The position numbers were made by a program, and so were the translations under genes. DNA of 64,000 nt, from assembly GCF_000702665.1 (NCBI RefSeq), contig NZ_JNJA01000005.1, positions 1-64,000 on the forward strand. The letters run 5' to 3'. Below the pieces are notes generated by a model. That model saw only the letters and a program-made list of their open reading frames with translations. It searched no databases and was not told where the DNA came from. Positions 44,176 to 53,624 of the stretch are shown piece by piece. Positions within the stretch are counted from its first letter, which is position 1; every line of letters starts with the position of its first letter. Origin of the DNA: Solidesulfovibrio alcoholivorans DSM 5433 (GTDB lineage: Bacteria; Desulfobacterota; Desulfovibrionia; Desulfovibrionales; Desulfovibrionaceae).

Positions 44176-44640
44176 ATGCGCATCGGCGAACTGGCCCGCC
44201 GCACGGGCTGCAAACCGGACACGGTCCGCTACTACGAAAAGGAAGGCCTGCTCGCCGAGCCGGCCCGCACGGACGGCAACTACCGACTCTACGACGCCTC
44301 CCACCTCGCGCGCCTGACGTTTATCCGCAATTGCCGGGCGCTCGAAATGAACCTGGACGAGATCCGAGCGCTTCTTGCCCTCAAGGACGGCGCGGCCGGC
44401 GACTGCGGCGAGGTCAACGTCCTGCTCGACGCCCATATCGACCGGATCGCCGAGCGCATCGCACGGCTGCGGGCCTTGTCCGACCAGCTCGCCGCGCTGC
44501 GGCAATGCTGCACCGGCGTGACGCCCGTGGAACAGTGCGGCATCATGCGGGAGCTGGAGGGACGGTGTACGGGGTGTGCACGCTACGAGCGGGCGGAGGC
44601 GAGAGACGGCAAGACGCCTGCGGCGGCCGGAAAGGGCTGA
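44176..44640 (+). CDS. zntR: MerR-family metal-responsive regulator (ZntR/CadR type)
   Basis: A 154-residue activator. HTH MRIGELARRTGCKPDTVRYY is followed by the dimerisation helix. Metal ligands match ZntR: C77 (GDCGEVN), the C111-C112 pair (RQCCTGV) and C121 (EQCGIM). An extra CTGC pair at 131-134 follows. AAGGAGG (44163-44169) fixes the start. The last ~10 residues (TPAAAGKG region) and the stop lie in a dispersed repeat. Confidence 0.9.
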   Translation: MRIGELARRTGCKPDTVRYYEKEGLLAEPARTDGNYRLYDASHLARLTFIRNCRALEMNLDEIRALLALKDGAAGDCGEVNVLLDAHIDRIAERIARLRALSDQLAALRQCCTGVTPVEQCGIMRELEGRCTGCARYERAEARDGKTPAAAGKG

Positions 44641-44659
44641 GCCGCTCCGGCCGCGCTTC
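44616..44659 (+). repeat. Dispersed palindromic repeat, copy E
   Basis: GCCTGCGGCGGCC, GGAAAGGGCTGAGCCGCTCCGG, a degenerate member. As in copy A, the CTGA in the loop is the stop codon of the overlapping gene. Confidence 0.75.
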
Positions 44660-44695
44660 AGGGGGATGACGGGACGGGATCGCCGTGGCGTGGTG

Positions 44696-45370
44696 TCAGG
44701 ATGCGGTCGCTCTCCCGCGAAGGAAGGCGACGACCGGGCCTTCCCATATCTTTTGCGCTTCGACGACCTCGAACCCCTTGGCCGGGAGCAGGGCGGCAAG
44801 CTGCTCGAACGTGAAGCTGTGCCACTGCACGTTACCGCCGTACTTGGCGGCCCATTGCATGAGGGCGGTGTTCTCGAAGAGACTCGAATCGCCGTAGCAA
44901 TAGGCGATCAGCAGCAGTTCGCCGCCGGGCCGCAGCACGCGGCGCATCTCCGCGACGGCCGCATCCGGCTGGTCCATAGTCTGCAGGGCGTTGACGCTCA
45001 TGACGGTGTCGAAGCTGTGGCTTTCAAACGGCAGCGCGCAGGCGTCCCCTTCGTGGAAAGAGACGTTTTCCGCCGCGTCCGTCAGCTTCTCCTGCGCCAC
45101 GCGGATCATTTCGGGCGTCACGTCCACGCCGCAGACCTCGCGGCACTGCCGGGCAAGGCGGATGCTCAGGCTGCCCGGGCCGCAGCCGACGTCCAGGACC
45201 CGGTGCGCGGGGTGGACATATCGAGACAGAATTTCCCAGTTGACCGCGTACTGGTCCTCGAAGTCGCTGGCGATCCAGGCGTCGTAGTCCTCGGCCGTGG
45301 CCTGCCAGAATTCCTGGATTTTATCGTCGCGGGCGTCGGCAAACGCCGTGGAGGAGGAAGAAGTCGTCAT
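44696..45370 (-). CDS. SAM-dependent methyltransferase
   Basis: A 224-residue class I methyltransferase. The SAM site is VLDVGCGPGSLSIRLA (about residue 58), with VCGVDVTPEMI and the ALPFESHSFDTVMSVNALQ block after it; MRRVLRPGGELLLIAY is the usual late motif. The substrate is unknown. Start at 45370 is the ATG giving TTSSSSTAF; the ribosome-binding site is weak. Confidence 0.85.
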   Translation of the reverse strand: MTTSSSSTAFADARDDKIQEFWQATAEDYDAWIASDFEDQYAVNWEILSRYVHPAHRVLDVGCGPGSLSIRLARQCREVCGVDVTPEMIRVAQEKLTDAAENVSFHEGDACALPFESHSFDTVMSVNALQTMDQPDAAVAEMRRVLRPGGELLLIAYCYGDSSLFENTALMQWAAKYGGNVQWHSFTFEQLAALLPAKGFEVVEAQKIWEGPVVAFLRGRATAS

Positions 45371-45751
45371 CGCTTTCCGTATCTTCGTGTTGTGGCGCGC
45401 GCCCGGAGTCCGTCGCGGTCGCATCGACTGTCCGACACGCTCCGCTGGAGGGTTTTCCGCACAGGACAGCCTGGGAAAAAAGCACCCGGGGGTGTTTGAT
45501 CGGCGCGCAACGTCCTGCGAACCTCGAAATGCATCCTTGCACACGTGTCGTCGCAGTTGCGTGACAAGAAGCCCCCGTGTCGTCCTCCCGGACGGCGGAT
45601 GGGGAACGCCTTCGCTGCGACGTGCCTTCCTGCACCAAATCCGCTGCGAAGTCATCCCCCTCATGCTTGCCCGAAACCGCAAGCGCCGTGTCTGTCCCGG
45701 CAAAGGGAAGCGGGGGCGTCATGCTTCCCGGGCGTCCCGGGCCGCGCCGCG
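45371..45751. other. Gene-free 380-base stretch
   Basis: Open frames here are short and lack ribosome-binding sites or family features. The stretch lies between a methyltransferase start and the end of the exporter operon. No promoter, repeat or structured RNA was recognised with confidence. Confidence 0.4.
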
Positions 45752-46555
45752 CTAGTACGCATACGGCTCCTCGCTGCGCCACTGGTACATGTAGACCTGT
45801 TCGGGCGGCACGGGCGCGGTCTCGATGTGCTCGGCCGCGAAGAGCGCGCCCGGGGCGACGGAGGAGAAGGTCATGCCGGGCAGGACGTATTCGCCGCGCT
45901 GGTCCTGCGGCATGCCGGTCAGGCGGCCGTAGGCCACGAGCCAGCTCTTGTCGGCCGGGAGCGCCGTGCCGGGCGGGACCTTGACCTTGAAGCCGATGGC
46001 CGTGCTGTCAGCGAAGCAGCACCAGATGGCCAGGCGGAAGATGACGAATTCGCCGGAAGCGTCGAGGGCCGGGTCGCGCCGGGCGAAGCCGCGCATGACG
46101 TAGGGTTTGTCCCAGGCCGGGGAAGGGCCTTTGGCGGCGATGTCGAAGAGTTCGCCGGCGTTGATGGGGATGTATTCCTTGCCTTGCGCGGCCATGCGCG
46201 CGGGCGTGGGCGCGGGGGGCGGCGGCGCGGGCAGGCTCGGGGCCACGGCGAAGGCGTCGCCGTCGCCCGCTCCGGAGAGCGCCTGCGCGCCGCCCTGGGA
46301 GAGTGCGACGCAGGCGGCGAGCAGGGCGTAGGCGACGCCGCGGCCAAGGCTCGGCCGCGACACGGGCCGTAGCAGGGCGTAGGCGGCGAGCACGGCCAGG
46401 ACGAGCGCCGCGCCGAGGGTCACGGGCTTGAATTTGGGATTCAAATACATCCAGTAGTCGCCGGCCAGGGGCAGCCAGGCCATGAAACCGGCCATGCCGA
46501 GCCAGGCGACGCCGTCGATGCGCGCGGCCAGGGCGCGGGCGAGGGGGAATTTCAT
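45752..46555 (-). CDS. TIGR03943/DUF1980-family protein
   Basis: A 267-residue protein with about four N-terminal membrane segments (to about residue 105), a Pro/Ala linker and a soluble C-terminal domain. The latter has RLAIWCCFADSTAIGFKV, typical of the TIGR03943 family. Such proteins are the regular partner of the UPF0718 permease encoded just upstream. ATG at 46555 overlaps the permease stop (ATGA). Probably the second subunit of a metal-linked permease. Confidence 0.8.
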   Translation of the reverse strand: MKFPLARALAARIDGVAWLGMAGFMAWLPLAGDYWMYLNPKFKPVTLGAALVLAVLAAYALLRPVSRPSLGRGVAYALLAACVALSQGGAQALSGAGDGDAFAVAPSLPAPPPPAPTPARMAAQGKEYIPINAGELFDIAAKGPSPAWDKPYVMRGFARRDPALDASGEFVIFRLAIWCCFADSTAIGFKVKVPPGTALPADKSWLVAYGRLTGMPQDQRGEYVLPGMTFSSVAPGALFAAEHIETAPVPPEQVYMYQWRSEEPYAY

Positions 46556-47553
46556 GACGCGCCTCCCGTGGCGATGCCGAACACGACGCAGGCGATAAAC
46601 ACGATGGCCGCCGGCACGACGGCGAGCACGCGCACGAGCCTTGGCGTAAAGACCTGCCGCCACATGAGCAGGAGCTTGAGGTCGAGCATGGGGCCGAGGC
46701 AGAGAAACGCCAGGCGCGAGGCCAGGGGAAAGGTGGCGAACGAGGCGGCGACGAAGGCGTCGGCCTGGGAGCACAGCGACAGGCCGACGGCCAGGGCCAT
46801 CATGCCGGGGATGGCCAGGGCCATGTCGTTTTCCATGGCCATGACCACCGGCGCGGGCACGTAGGCCTTGAACGCCGCCGCGACCATGGAGCCGAAGACG
46901 AGCACCTTGGCCATGTCCAGGAAATCGGCCATGGCGTGGCGCAGGGCGGAGGCGGCCTTTTCGCGCCGGGCGTAGCGCCGCAGGACAGCCAGGGGAACCG
47001 CGTCGGCCAGGGAGCCGAAGGGGGTGCCCGGGACGGTCGCCGGGCCGTGGGCGTGGCCCGGAGCAGCATGGTCGTGGCCGCAGCCGCAGGCGGGTTCGCG
47101 ACCGGCCAGGGGTCGCAGGAGCGCTTCGGCTTTCTGTCCGCCGGCGAAATAGCCCACGACCGTGGCGGCGAGTCCGACGATCACGCAGCGCCACACGGCC
47201 ATGGACAGGTCGCCGCGAAAGGCGACCACGGTGGAGAGGATGGACACGGGATTGACCACGGGCGCGGCGAGCATGAAGGCCACGGCCGCGCCGGGCGGCA
47301 CGCCCTTGCCCATGAGCCGGCGGGCCAGGTAGACCACGCCGCATTCGCAGCAGGGTGTGGCCGCGCCGAGGGCGAGGCCGAAAAGCGTCGCGGCGAGCCT
47401 GCCTTTGGGCAAAAGCCGCTCCATGCGCTCGCGCGGTACGTAGGCCTCCACCAGCCCCGAGGCCAGGGACCCGAGCAACAGGAAGGGCAACGCCTCGATG
47501 ACGATGGAGAGCGTGGCCTGGGCGAAAAGCCCCAGGTTGTCCAGGGCGTTCAT
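46552..47553 (-). CDS. UPF0718/ArsP-type permease
   Basis: A 333-residue permease of the DUF318 family (PF03773) with about eight membrane segments. The family's Cys-containing segment ALGAATPCCECGVVYLA and AAPVVNPVSILST are conserved. A His/Cys-rich cytoplasmic loop, CGCGHDHAAPGHAHG (about residue 170), suggests metal binding. ATG 47553 overlaps the ABC-transporter stop. Relatives export organoarsenicals (ArsP) or are zinc-regulated. Confidence 0.83.
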   Translation of the reverse strand: MNALDNLGLFAQATLSIVIEALPFLLLGSLASGLVEAYVPRERMERLLPKGRLAATLFGLALGAATPCCECGVVYLARRLMGKGVPPGAAVAFMLAAPVVNPVSILSTVVAFRGDLSMAVWRCVIVGLAATVVGYFAGGQKAEALLRPLAGREPACGCGHDHAAPGHAHGPATVPGTPFGSLADAVPLAVLRRYARREKAASALRHAMADFLDMAKVLVFGSMVAAAFKAYVPAPVVMAMENDMALAIPGMMALAVGLSLCSQADAFVAASFATFPLASRLAFLCLGPMLDLKLLLMWRQVFTPRLVRVLAVVPAAIVFIACVVFGIATGGAS

Positions 47554-49280
47554 GCCGGCAGCGCTTCCCTGAGCGCAAACGGGGCCGCGCCGCCGGAGAC
47601 GGGTTCGAAACGGGCGATGCGCTGGTGGAAGGCGGCCAGGGCCGGGCGGTGGGCGATGCTCACGATGGCCGTGTGCGGCAGGCGCGCGACGAGCAGGGCG
47701 TAGAGCGCCTGTTCGGCGGCCTCGTCCAGGGCCGAGGTGGCCTCGTCGCAGAAAAGCCAATGCGGCGCAAGCAGGATCGCCTGGGCGAACCCCAGACGCT
47801 GCTGCTCGCCCACGGACAGTTCCTGGGACCAGTGCCGCTCCGTGTCGAGCTGGTCGGTCAGGTGCGGGAGGCCGCAGTCGGCGAGCACGGCCGCGATGCG
47901 TGCGTTGCCGTAGGTCTCGGGCGCGTCGGGGTAGGCCACGGCCGCGGCCAGGGTGGCGATGGGCAGGTAGGGCCGCTGCGGCAGGAACAGGGCGCGTTCG
48001 CCGGCGGGCATCGCGAGCCTGCCCGTGGCGAAGGGCCAGAGCCCGCCGAGCGCCCGGAAGAGCGTGGATTTGCCGCAGCCCGAAGGCCCGGCCACCATGA
48101 GGCGCTCGCCCGGGGCCAGCGCCAGGGACGCGCCGGCAAGGAGCGCGTCGCCGTCCGGCAGGCGCAGCGTGAGGTCGCTGAGAACCAGGCCCTCGCCGGA
48201 TGGGGCCGTGGCGCGCTCCAGGCCTTCGCCGCGGCGCGCCTCCAGGCCTTCCAGGGCGGCGGCGAAGCCCGTCAGACGGTCCACCGTGGCTTTCCAGGCG
48301 GCCAGGCGCGTGTACGCGTCGATGAACCAGGACAGGGCGGACTGGACGTGGCCGAAGGCCGAGGCGGTCTGCATGAGGCCGCCGAGCTGGATGGCCCCGG
48401 AGAAATAGCGCGGCGCGGCGACGATGAAGGGGAAGATGACCGCGGCCTGGGAATAGCCGGCGGAAAACCAGGTCAGGCGCTTCTGGCGGATCATGATGCT
48501 CCACCAGTTGGAGACGACGTTTGTGAAGCGCCCGGCCAGACCGCGAGCCTCCTGGGCCTCGCCGCCGTAGAGGGCGATGGGCTCGGCGTTTTCGCGCACG
48601 CGCACGAGGTTGTAGCGGAAGTCGGCCTCGTAGCGCTGCTGGAAGAAGTTGAGCCGGATGAGCGGGCGGCCGATCAAATGGGTGAGCAGCGTGCCGATGC
48701 CGGCGTAGAGCAGGGCGGCCCAGAGCATGGAACCCGGGATGGGCAGGTTCAGGATGTGGATGTCGCCCGAAAGGCTCCAGAGGATGACGGAAAAGGAGGC
48801 CAGGGAGACCACGGCTTCGAGAAAGCCCAGGGTGAGGGAGAGGGTCTGCTCGATGAAGCCGTTGATGTCTTCGCTGATGCGCTGGTCGGGGTTGTCGGTG
48901 ACGCCGTTTTCAAAGCGCAGGCGGTAGTAGTTGTGGGCGTCGAGCCAGTGCGCGACGTAGCGTTCGGTCAGCCAGCGCCGCCAGCGGATCTGGAGCATCT
49001 GGCGCAGGTAGATCTGGTAGACGGCGACGATGATGAACAGGGCGGCCAGGATGGAAAACCGGCCGAGGAGCCGGAAAAAGGCGTCCACATCCTTGTTCTG
49101 GAGCGAGTTGTAGAAGAGGTTGTTCCATTCGTTGAAAAGGACGTTCAGGTAGACGATGCCGAGACTCATGCCGACGATGACGGCCAGGAGCAGGCCGGAC
49201 TTGAACCGCTCCTCGCTTTTCCAGTAGGGCTTGGTCAAGGTCCAGAGATCGGACAGGAAGCGCCGCTTCGACCCGGGCAT
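47550..49280 (-). CDS. ABC transporter, fused membrane and ATPase (YddA/SbmA-like)
   Basis: A 576-residue half-transporter. The membrane part (about residues 1-330; RFKSGLLLAVIVGMSLGIVY, then WRRWLTERYVAHWLD) matches the ABC_membrane_2 group of YddA and Rv1819c. The ATPase has Walker A GPSGCGKST, signature LSVGEQQR and Walker B WLFCDEATSALD. The start at 49280 follows AGGAG. First gene of a three-gene operon coupled by two ATGA overlaps. Relatives move peptides or cobalamin; the substrate here is unknown. Confidence 0.87.
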   Translation of the reverse strand: MPGSKRRFLSDLWTLTKPYWKSEERFKSGLLLAVIVGMSLGIVYLNVLFNEWNNLFYNSLQNKDVDAFFRLLGRFSILAALFIIVAVYQIYLRQMLQIRWRRWLTERYVAHWLDAHNYYRLRFENGVTDNPDQRISEDINGFIEQTLSLTLGFLEAVVSLASFSVILWSLSGDIHILNLPIPGSMLWAALLYAGIGTLLTHLIGRPLIRLNFFQQRYEADFRYNLVRVRENAEPIALYGGEAQEARGLAGRFTNVVSNWWSIMIRQKRLTWFSAGYSQAAVIFPFIVAAPRYFSGAIQLGGLMQTASAFGHVQSALSWFIDAYTRLAAWKATVDRLTGFAAALEGLEARRGEGLERATAPSGEGLVLSDLTLRLPDGDALLAGASLALAPGERLMVAGPSGCGKSTLFRALGGLWPFATGRLAMPAGERALFLPQRPYLPIATLAAAVAYPDAPETYGNARIAAVLADCGLPHLTDQLDTERHWSQELSVGEQQRLGFAQAILLAPHWLFCDEATSALDEAAEQALYALLVARLPHTAIVSIAHRPALAAFHQRIARFEPVSGGAAPFALREALPA

Positions 49281-49405
49281 GGGGATACTCCTTTTGCGGT
49301 TGGCGTCCGCGCGCGGGGGCGGACCGTCCCCCTCTAGTCGCTTGGCCTTGCGGATGCAACCGGGTTGCGGGGCGTAAGTGCATGAAATATCGTTAAGGAA
49401 AAGCA

Positions 49406-49438
49406 AAGGCGGCCGTTTCGCGAGGAAGCGGCCGCCTT
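49406..49438 (-). terminator. Terminator of the porin gene
   Basis: On the minus strand AAGGCGGCCG/CGGCCGCCTT (49438-49429 with 49415-49406), followed by TGCTTTTCC. It lies 25 bases after the porin stop. Confidence 0.8.
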
Positions 49439-49462
49439 GATTCGGGTCGGGTTGGGCTGTGG

Positions 49463-50941
49463 CTAGTACTTGTAGGTAAAGCCGAAAGCCACTTTCCAGG
49501 TGTCGTTGGCGTTGGCGCGGCTGGCCAGGCGGTGGCCCCAGACGCTCTGCTGGAATTCGCCGTGGGCCCAGCCCGTTTCGACGCGGGCGGCGAGGTTTTC
49601 GTAGAGCATGTACTGGCTGTCGAAGTTGACGCCCATGGCGTGTTCGTTCCAGGTCAGGTCGCGGCCCATGGCGAAGTAGGGGTTGGAGCCGATGCTCGCG
49701 TTGAGGTCGCGGATGGCCCGGGGCGAGTTGTTGCCCTTGAGGTAGGTGAAGGACACGCGCTGGGAGAGCTTCGGCAACAGGCTGATGTCCTTGAGCGCGA
49801 CGCCGAGGCCCATGGCGCCGACGGGGTCCATGCCCATGTTGCCGTTGCGGGCGAACACCTGGCTGTCGTCGAACAGGAACGAGCCGCCCGGGCCCCAGTT
49901 GGGACGGGTGTGGGGCATGCGCTCGGAGCCGTTGCGGTTGGAGCTGTCCTCGCCGGTGGACCACCAGGCGTAGACCTGCGGGATGAGCAGGTCCCAGCCG
50001 GTGTATTCCGCGCCGAAATCCAGGAACCAGCCCTGGCGGCGGCTCTTGGTGCGATCGTTCAGCGCTCCGCCGCCGTTGATCACGTCGGCGTAGAACTTGA
50101 CCGGGTCGAGTACGGACACTTCGAACGCGCCGCCCACCCAGTAGTAGGGATTCTGGTTGTTCTTCCAGCCCGGCGCGCCGATGAGGGTGCCGGCGGAGAG
50201 CAGGTCCTCGGCGTCGGACGCATGGCCGAAGGACGAAGCCCAGGTGGTGTAGTAGTTGGCCTTGGACCCGGCCATGGAGAAGACGCCCCAGGGCGTGGCC
50301 TTGAGCCCCGGCACCGTGATGGGCAGGGTCAGGATGTAGAGGTCCAGCTCGTCGCCGACCTGGGTGGTCGAGGGATCGAAGGTGCGGTTGCTGTCGATCA
50401 GGCGCGCGAACCCGGCGTTGAGCTCCAGGGTGTCCGCGATCAGCGGCGCTTTCACGAGCAGGGCGGCGGCCCAATCGGTGAACACGATGCTGTCGTTGAA
50501 AAGCGCGCTCTGCGGCAGGGCCGTGGGCTGGAGGCCGGCGGTCACCTGGATGTTCGTGTCCGGATACTTGAATTCCAGGAAGGCCTGGTAGACCTGGATG
50601 GCCACATCGGGGTTGGCGGCGGTGTAGGTGCCGTTGCCCCAGGTGTTGTCCACCTTGGTGGCCAGGCGGAAACGCAGGTTCTCGTTGGCGATGAAATCCG
50701 TGCGGACCCGGATGCGCTCCCAGACCTCGAAGGTGTCCTCGGTCTTGGTGCCGGCCGAAGTCCAGGTGGGGGTGTTGGACGTCCAGTTGGCGTTGTTCCA
50801 GCCGGTGAAGTTGTGGCCGCTGAAAAAGACGCCGTAGACGCGGGAGTCGCCGGTGATGCGCACCTGGGTCTCGGCCATGGCGCTGCCGACGGCGGCCAGC
50901 AGGAGCATGGCGACAAGGGCCGGCACGGTGAAACGTTTCAT
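49463..50941 (-). CDS. Major outer-membrane porin, Desulfovibrio type
   Basis: A 492-residue precursor with a Sec signal (about residues 1-23, ending GSAMA). The mature protein is rich in alternating polar/hydrophobic strands and aromatic girdle residues and ends in KVAFGFTYKY, with the aromatic C-terminal residue required for BAM insertion. It matches the homotrimeric porin family found in Desulfovibrio outer membranes (DVU0799-like). AGGAGAGGAG-type sequence precedes the ATG. The leader includes a perfect 20-bp palindrome (50991-51010). Confidence 0.88.
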   Translation of the reverse strand: MKRFTVPALVAMLLLAAVGSAMAETQVRITGDSRVYGVFFSGHNFTGWNNANWTSNTPTWTSAGTKTEDTFEVWERIRVRTDFIANENLRFRLATKVDNTWGNGTYTAANPDVAIQVYQAFLEFKYPDTNIQVTAGLQPTALPQSALFNDSIVFTDWAAALLVKAPLIADTLELNAGFARLIDSNRTFDPSTTQVGDELDLYILTLPITVPGLKATPWGVFSMAGSKANYYTTWASSFGHASDAEDLLSAGTLIGAPGWKNNQNPYYWVGGAFEVSVLDPVKFYADVINGGGALNDRTKSRRQGWFLDFGAEYTGWDLLIPQVYAWWSTGEDSSNRNGSERMPHTRPNWGPGGSFLFDDSQVFARNGNMGMDPVGAMGLGVALKDISLLPKLSQRVSFTYLKGNNSPRAIRDLNASIGSNPYFAMGRDLTWNEHAMGVNFDSQYMLYENLAARVETGWAHGEFQQSVWGHRLASRANANDTWKVAFGFTYKY

Positions 50942-50990
50942 CTCCTCTCCTTCCTCGTGTTGCGGGTTGGCGGACGCGGGTCCTTCTCGG

Positions 50991-51010
50991 GGCGGCTTCC
51001 GGAAGCCGCC
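50991..51010. repeat. Perfect palindrome in the porin leader
   Basis: GGCGGCTTCCGGAAGCCGCC, a 20-base perfect palindrome 50 bases before the porin start, inside the predicted leader. It could be an operator or a leader hairpin. Confidence 0.6.
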
Positions 51011-51075
51011 GCCGTGTGCCTTGGGCCGGCCGGCGCGGGGCGAGGGCGTCGGACGGACCCGGGGTTGCGCGTTGC

Positions 51076-51091
51076 AGCAAACGCCTGACCA
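51076..51091 (-). promoter_or_regulatory. Candidate sigma-54 promoter of the porin
   Basis: Minus strand TGGTCAGGCGTTTGCT: GG and GC exactly 10 bases apart, TGG and TTGCT match, three mismatches in CAC. The start would be near 51065, 124 bases before the ATG. A small CCGTA-AC-TACGG dyad (51246-51257) lies upstream. The 50,942-51,423 gap holds no gene. Confidence 0.45.
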
Positions 51092-51423
51092 GGAAGGATG
51101 CCTTCAAGACCATGCGCCGCATCGTCGCGGTGCGGCCCGACAGCGGCAAGCGGCGGGGAACGGCAAAACGCGGCACTGATGCGGCCCTTGTGTGACCGTA
51201 TCCCGTTCCCATGACAACAACTTTCGGGCGCAAAATTGTGAACGCCCGTAACTACGGAATTAATCGCTGCAAGTAAAGAGTCGGAGGAAAACGGAACGCA
51301 GCAAACGGCGCACCGCCGTCGCGGCTGTGGCAGTGGTCACGAAGCTGTCGTGAAGCGTGCAGGCATACGTCGCACCTTGGGGTCAGGTGGGCCCTCGCCT
51401 CCGGTGCGGCGGTCGTTAGACGG

Positions 51424-51798
51424 CTAGATGTACGGGTAGGGCTGGCTTTCGAATTCCTTGGCCCGGGGCGTGGGGTAGAGTCCCTTGGACTTGAGCGCCG
51501 CCAGATCCTTGGAGCGGTCCGTCCAGGTGGTGTGCAGCAGGTGTTCGGACTCGTGGGACAGGGGTTCCTTGAGGAACTTCTTGTACAGGGTGATGACCTG
51601 CTGGTTGTCCTGGGAGGCGCGGACCTTGAAGTTGGCGTCCGCGCCGTAGACGCCGTCGATGCGGTCCATCATGTATTCCTTGAGTTGTTTGGCCGCGGCC
51701 ACGGCGCGGCCGGTCAGGCGCAGCCCGATGAGCGCGCCGCCGGACAGGACGCAGGCGGTCTTGATAAACCCGCGACGGGTGAAGCGAGCGATGTGCAT
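51424..51798 (-). CDS. hydB: Periplasmic [FeFe] hydrogenase, small subunit
   Basis: A 124-residue small subunit. The twin-arginine signal TRRGFIKTA (about residues 8-16) and hydrophobic stretch export the folded HydA-HydB complex; the mature part wraps around the large subunit ([24 protein letters not shown]). It follows hydA by 12 bases. HydA itself has no signal, so export is by hitch-hiking, as in D. vulgaris. Confidence 0.95.
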   Translation of the reverse strand: MHIARFTRRGFIKTACVLSGGALIGLRLTGRAVAAAKQLKEYMMDRIDGVYGADANFKVRASQDNQQVITLYKKFLKEPLSHESEHLLHTTWTDRSKDLAALKSKGLYPTPRAKEFESQPYPYI

Positions 51799-51810
51799 GG
51801 ACGCCCTCCT

Positions 51811-53076
51811 TTAGGCTTTTTGCGCGTCGTAGAGCGCCAGGCGCTTTTTCATGGACGCGTAGAACTTGGTCGTGGCGTTGTTCATGGACTGCAACACGGT
51901 CGGCATGATCGGCTGGCCGCCGCCCATGACGCAGCCGCCCGGGCAGGCCATGAACTCGATGAAGTGGTAGGGCGACTTGCCGGCTTTGACCGCGTCGCAA
52001 ACCTTGGCGAAGTTCTTGCCGCCGTTGACCACGGCCACTTTGACCGGCGTGCCGGCGATATCCACCGTGGCTTCCTTGATGCCGTCGAGGCCGCGCACGG
52101 CCTTGAAATCCCAGCTCTGGGGCGGTTTTTTCGTGAGCGCCTGGTAGGCGAAACGCAGCGCCGCCTCCATAACGCCGCCCGAGACGCCGAAGATGGTCGC
52201 GCCGCCCGTGGATTCGCCCATGACCGCGTCGCGCTTGCCGTCGACGATCTTGGGCAGGTCGATGTTCGCTTTCTTGAGCATGTAGGCCAGCTCACGGGTG
52301 TTGATCGTGGCGTCGATGTCGCGGAAGCCGCTGACATCGTATTCCGGGCGCATGCCTTCGAATTTCTTGGCCGTGCAGGGCATGATGGAGACCGTGTAGA
52401 CGGTTTTCGGGTCGTAGCCCGCCTCCTTGGCGCCGTAGGTCTTGGCCAGGGGGCCCATCATGCCGATGGGCGACTTGCACGAGGAGAAGTGGGGCAGCAG
52501 TTCGGGGTAGAAGGTTTCGGCGTACTTCTGCCAGCCGGGACAGCAGGACGTGAACTGGGGCAGGGGCTTGTCGAGCTTCTTCGTGATGCGGGCGAGCAGC
52601 TCGGAGCCCTCTTCCCAGATGGTGACGTCCGCCGTGAACTCGTTGTCCCAGACGTTGGAGAAGCCGAGTTGCCGCATGGCCGTCAGCATGTGCTCCGTGG
52701 TCACGGCGCCGAGCGGCAGGCCGAAGGGGTCGCCCAGGGCGTAGCGCACGGCCGGCGCCGGCATGGCGATGACCTTGACGTTTTTGTCCTTGAGCTTGGC
52801 TTCGATGGCCGGGACGAAGGACACGATCTCGTAGATGGCGGAAACCGGGCAGTGGGTGAGGCACTGGCCGCAGTTGATGCAGGCGGCGGCGTCCACGACC
52901 TTGTGCGGCTCGCCGGATTCGCCGGTGATGGCCCCGGTCGGGCAGTAGCCCATGCAGGTGTCACAGCCGATGCACTTGGTCTCGTCGACCTGGACGATGA
53001 GGGATTTGTCCAGATTCGTGCCCGGGGGGGGCACGGTTTGGTCGTAGAAGATTTTTTCCATCTCGATGCGGCTCAT
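51811..53076 (-). CDS. hydA: Periplasmic [FeFe] hydrogenase, large subunit
   Basis: A 421-residue catalytic subunit. Two [4Fe-4S] sites ([11 protein letters not shown], residues 35-45, and [11 protein letters not shown], 66-76) lead to the H-cluster, whose three motifs are intact: TSCCPGW (176-182), MPCTAKKFE (232-240) and [12 protein letters not shown] (about 375). It interconverts H2 and protons in the periplasm, feeding cytochromes c3. Needs HydE/F/G maturases, not seen in this window. Strong promoter about 200 bases upstream. Confidence 0.97.
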   Translation of the reverse strand: MSRIEMEKIFYDQTVPPPGTNLDKSLIVQVDETKCIGCDTCMGYCPTGAITGESGEPHKVVDAAACINCGQCLTHCPVSAIYEIVSFVPAIEAKLKDKNVKVIAMPAPAVRYALGDPFGLPLGAVTTEHMLTAMRQLGFSNVWDNEFTADVTIWEEGSELLARITKKLDKPLPQFTSCCPGWQKYAETFYPELLPHFSSCKSPIGMMGPLAKTYGAKEAGYDPKTVYTVSIMPCTAKKFEGMRPEYDVSGFRDIDATINTRELAYMLKKANIDLPKIVDGKRDAVMGESTGGATIFGVSGGVMEAALRFAYQALTKKPPQSWDFKAVRGLDGIKEATVDIAGTPVKVAVVNGGKNFAKVCDAVKAGKSPYHFIEFMACPGGCVMGGGQPIMPTVLQSMNNATTKFYASMKKRLALYDAQKA

Positions 53077-53278
53077 AGGCGACCTCCGACGGGTTGATGG
53101 GTTCCCCTTGCGGGTGGGTTGGCGGAAATCGGGGCAGGGGAGGAGAGCCCGGCCGGAAGGCGGGAACGCATGGCGTGCGGCGCGGCGGCGGCGGACATGG
53201 GGCCTCCCGGACCAGGCGACGGACAGGAATTCTTTTCTGCCCTAGATGTTATGAATAAATTAAAAGTAACACGAAAGA

Positions 53279-53307
53279 GTTATACTCAAAATAATCGTAC
53301 GAATCAA
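53279..53307 (-). promoter_or_regulatory. Sigma-70-type promoter of hydA-hydB
   Basis: Minus strand TTGATT (53307-53302), 17 bases, TATAAC (53284-53279), set in an A/T-rich block. The start near 53272 gives a leader of about 195 bases. The rest of 53,077-53,624 holds no supported gene. Confidence 0.7.
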
Positions 53308-53450
53308 GCCCGGCATAGAAGATTTTCCGAAGACTGGGACTTTTTTCACGAAGCGACGCGGCGGCAGGATCAGGGAACGCGTGTCGGCGCGACAACGACG
53401 GAAATCGCCGCATAAGGACCGCGGACGCTGCCGATCCAGGCCCGCGCAAA

Positions 53451-53480
53451 ACAAAAGGGCCGGTCTCGCGACCGGCCCTC
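53451..53480. terminator. Terminator between hydA promoter region and CoA-disulfide-reductase gene
   Basis: Perfect 8-bp stem GGGCCGGT/ACCGGCCC (53457-53464, 53471-53478). On the minus strand it is followed by TTTTGTTTTG, so it ends the oxidoreductase transcript. Confidence 0.8.
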
Positions 53481-53542
53481 CTTCTGGTTTTTCACCTCTC
53501 GCTCGCCGAACATGCTTGTCTTCGGCTGCCAGCCCCCCCTTC

Positions 53543-53588
53543 GGGGTGGTCCAGGAGGGGCCCTCGGTCCCTCCTGGACGCCGGAGGC
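53543..53588 (-). repeat. Dispersed palindromic repeat, copy F (inverted)
   Basis: On the minus strand GCCTCCGGCGTCC, AGGAGGGACCGAGGGCCCCTCCT, GGACCACCCC. It lies 36 bases after the stop of the minus-strand oxidoreductase gene. Confidence 0.83.
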
Positions 53589-53624
53589 ATTCCTCTTCTC
53601 TTTTCTCCGCCCCGCTCTCTCCCC

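Noticed and set aside
53119..53415. A 98-codon plus-strand frame in the hydA upstream region
   Set aside because: No ribosome-binding site, no family feature, and it covers the hydA promoter on the other strand.
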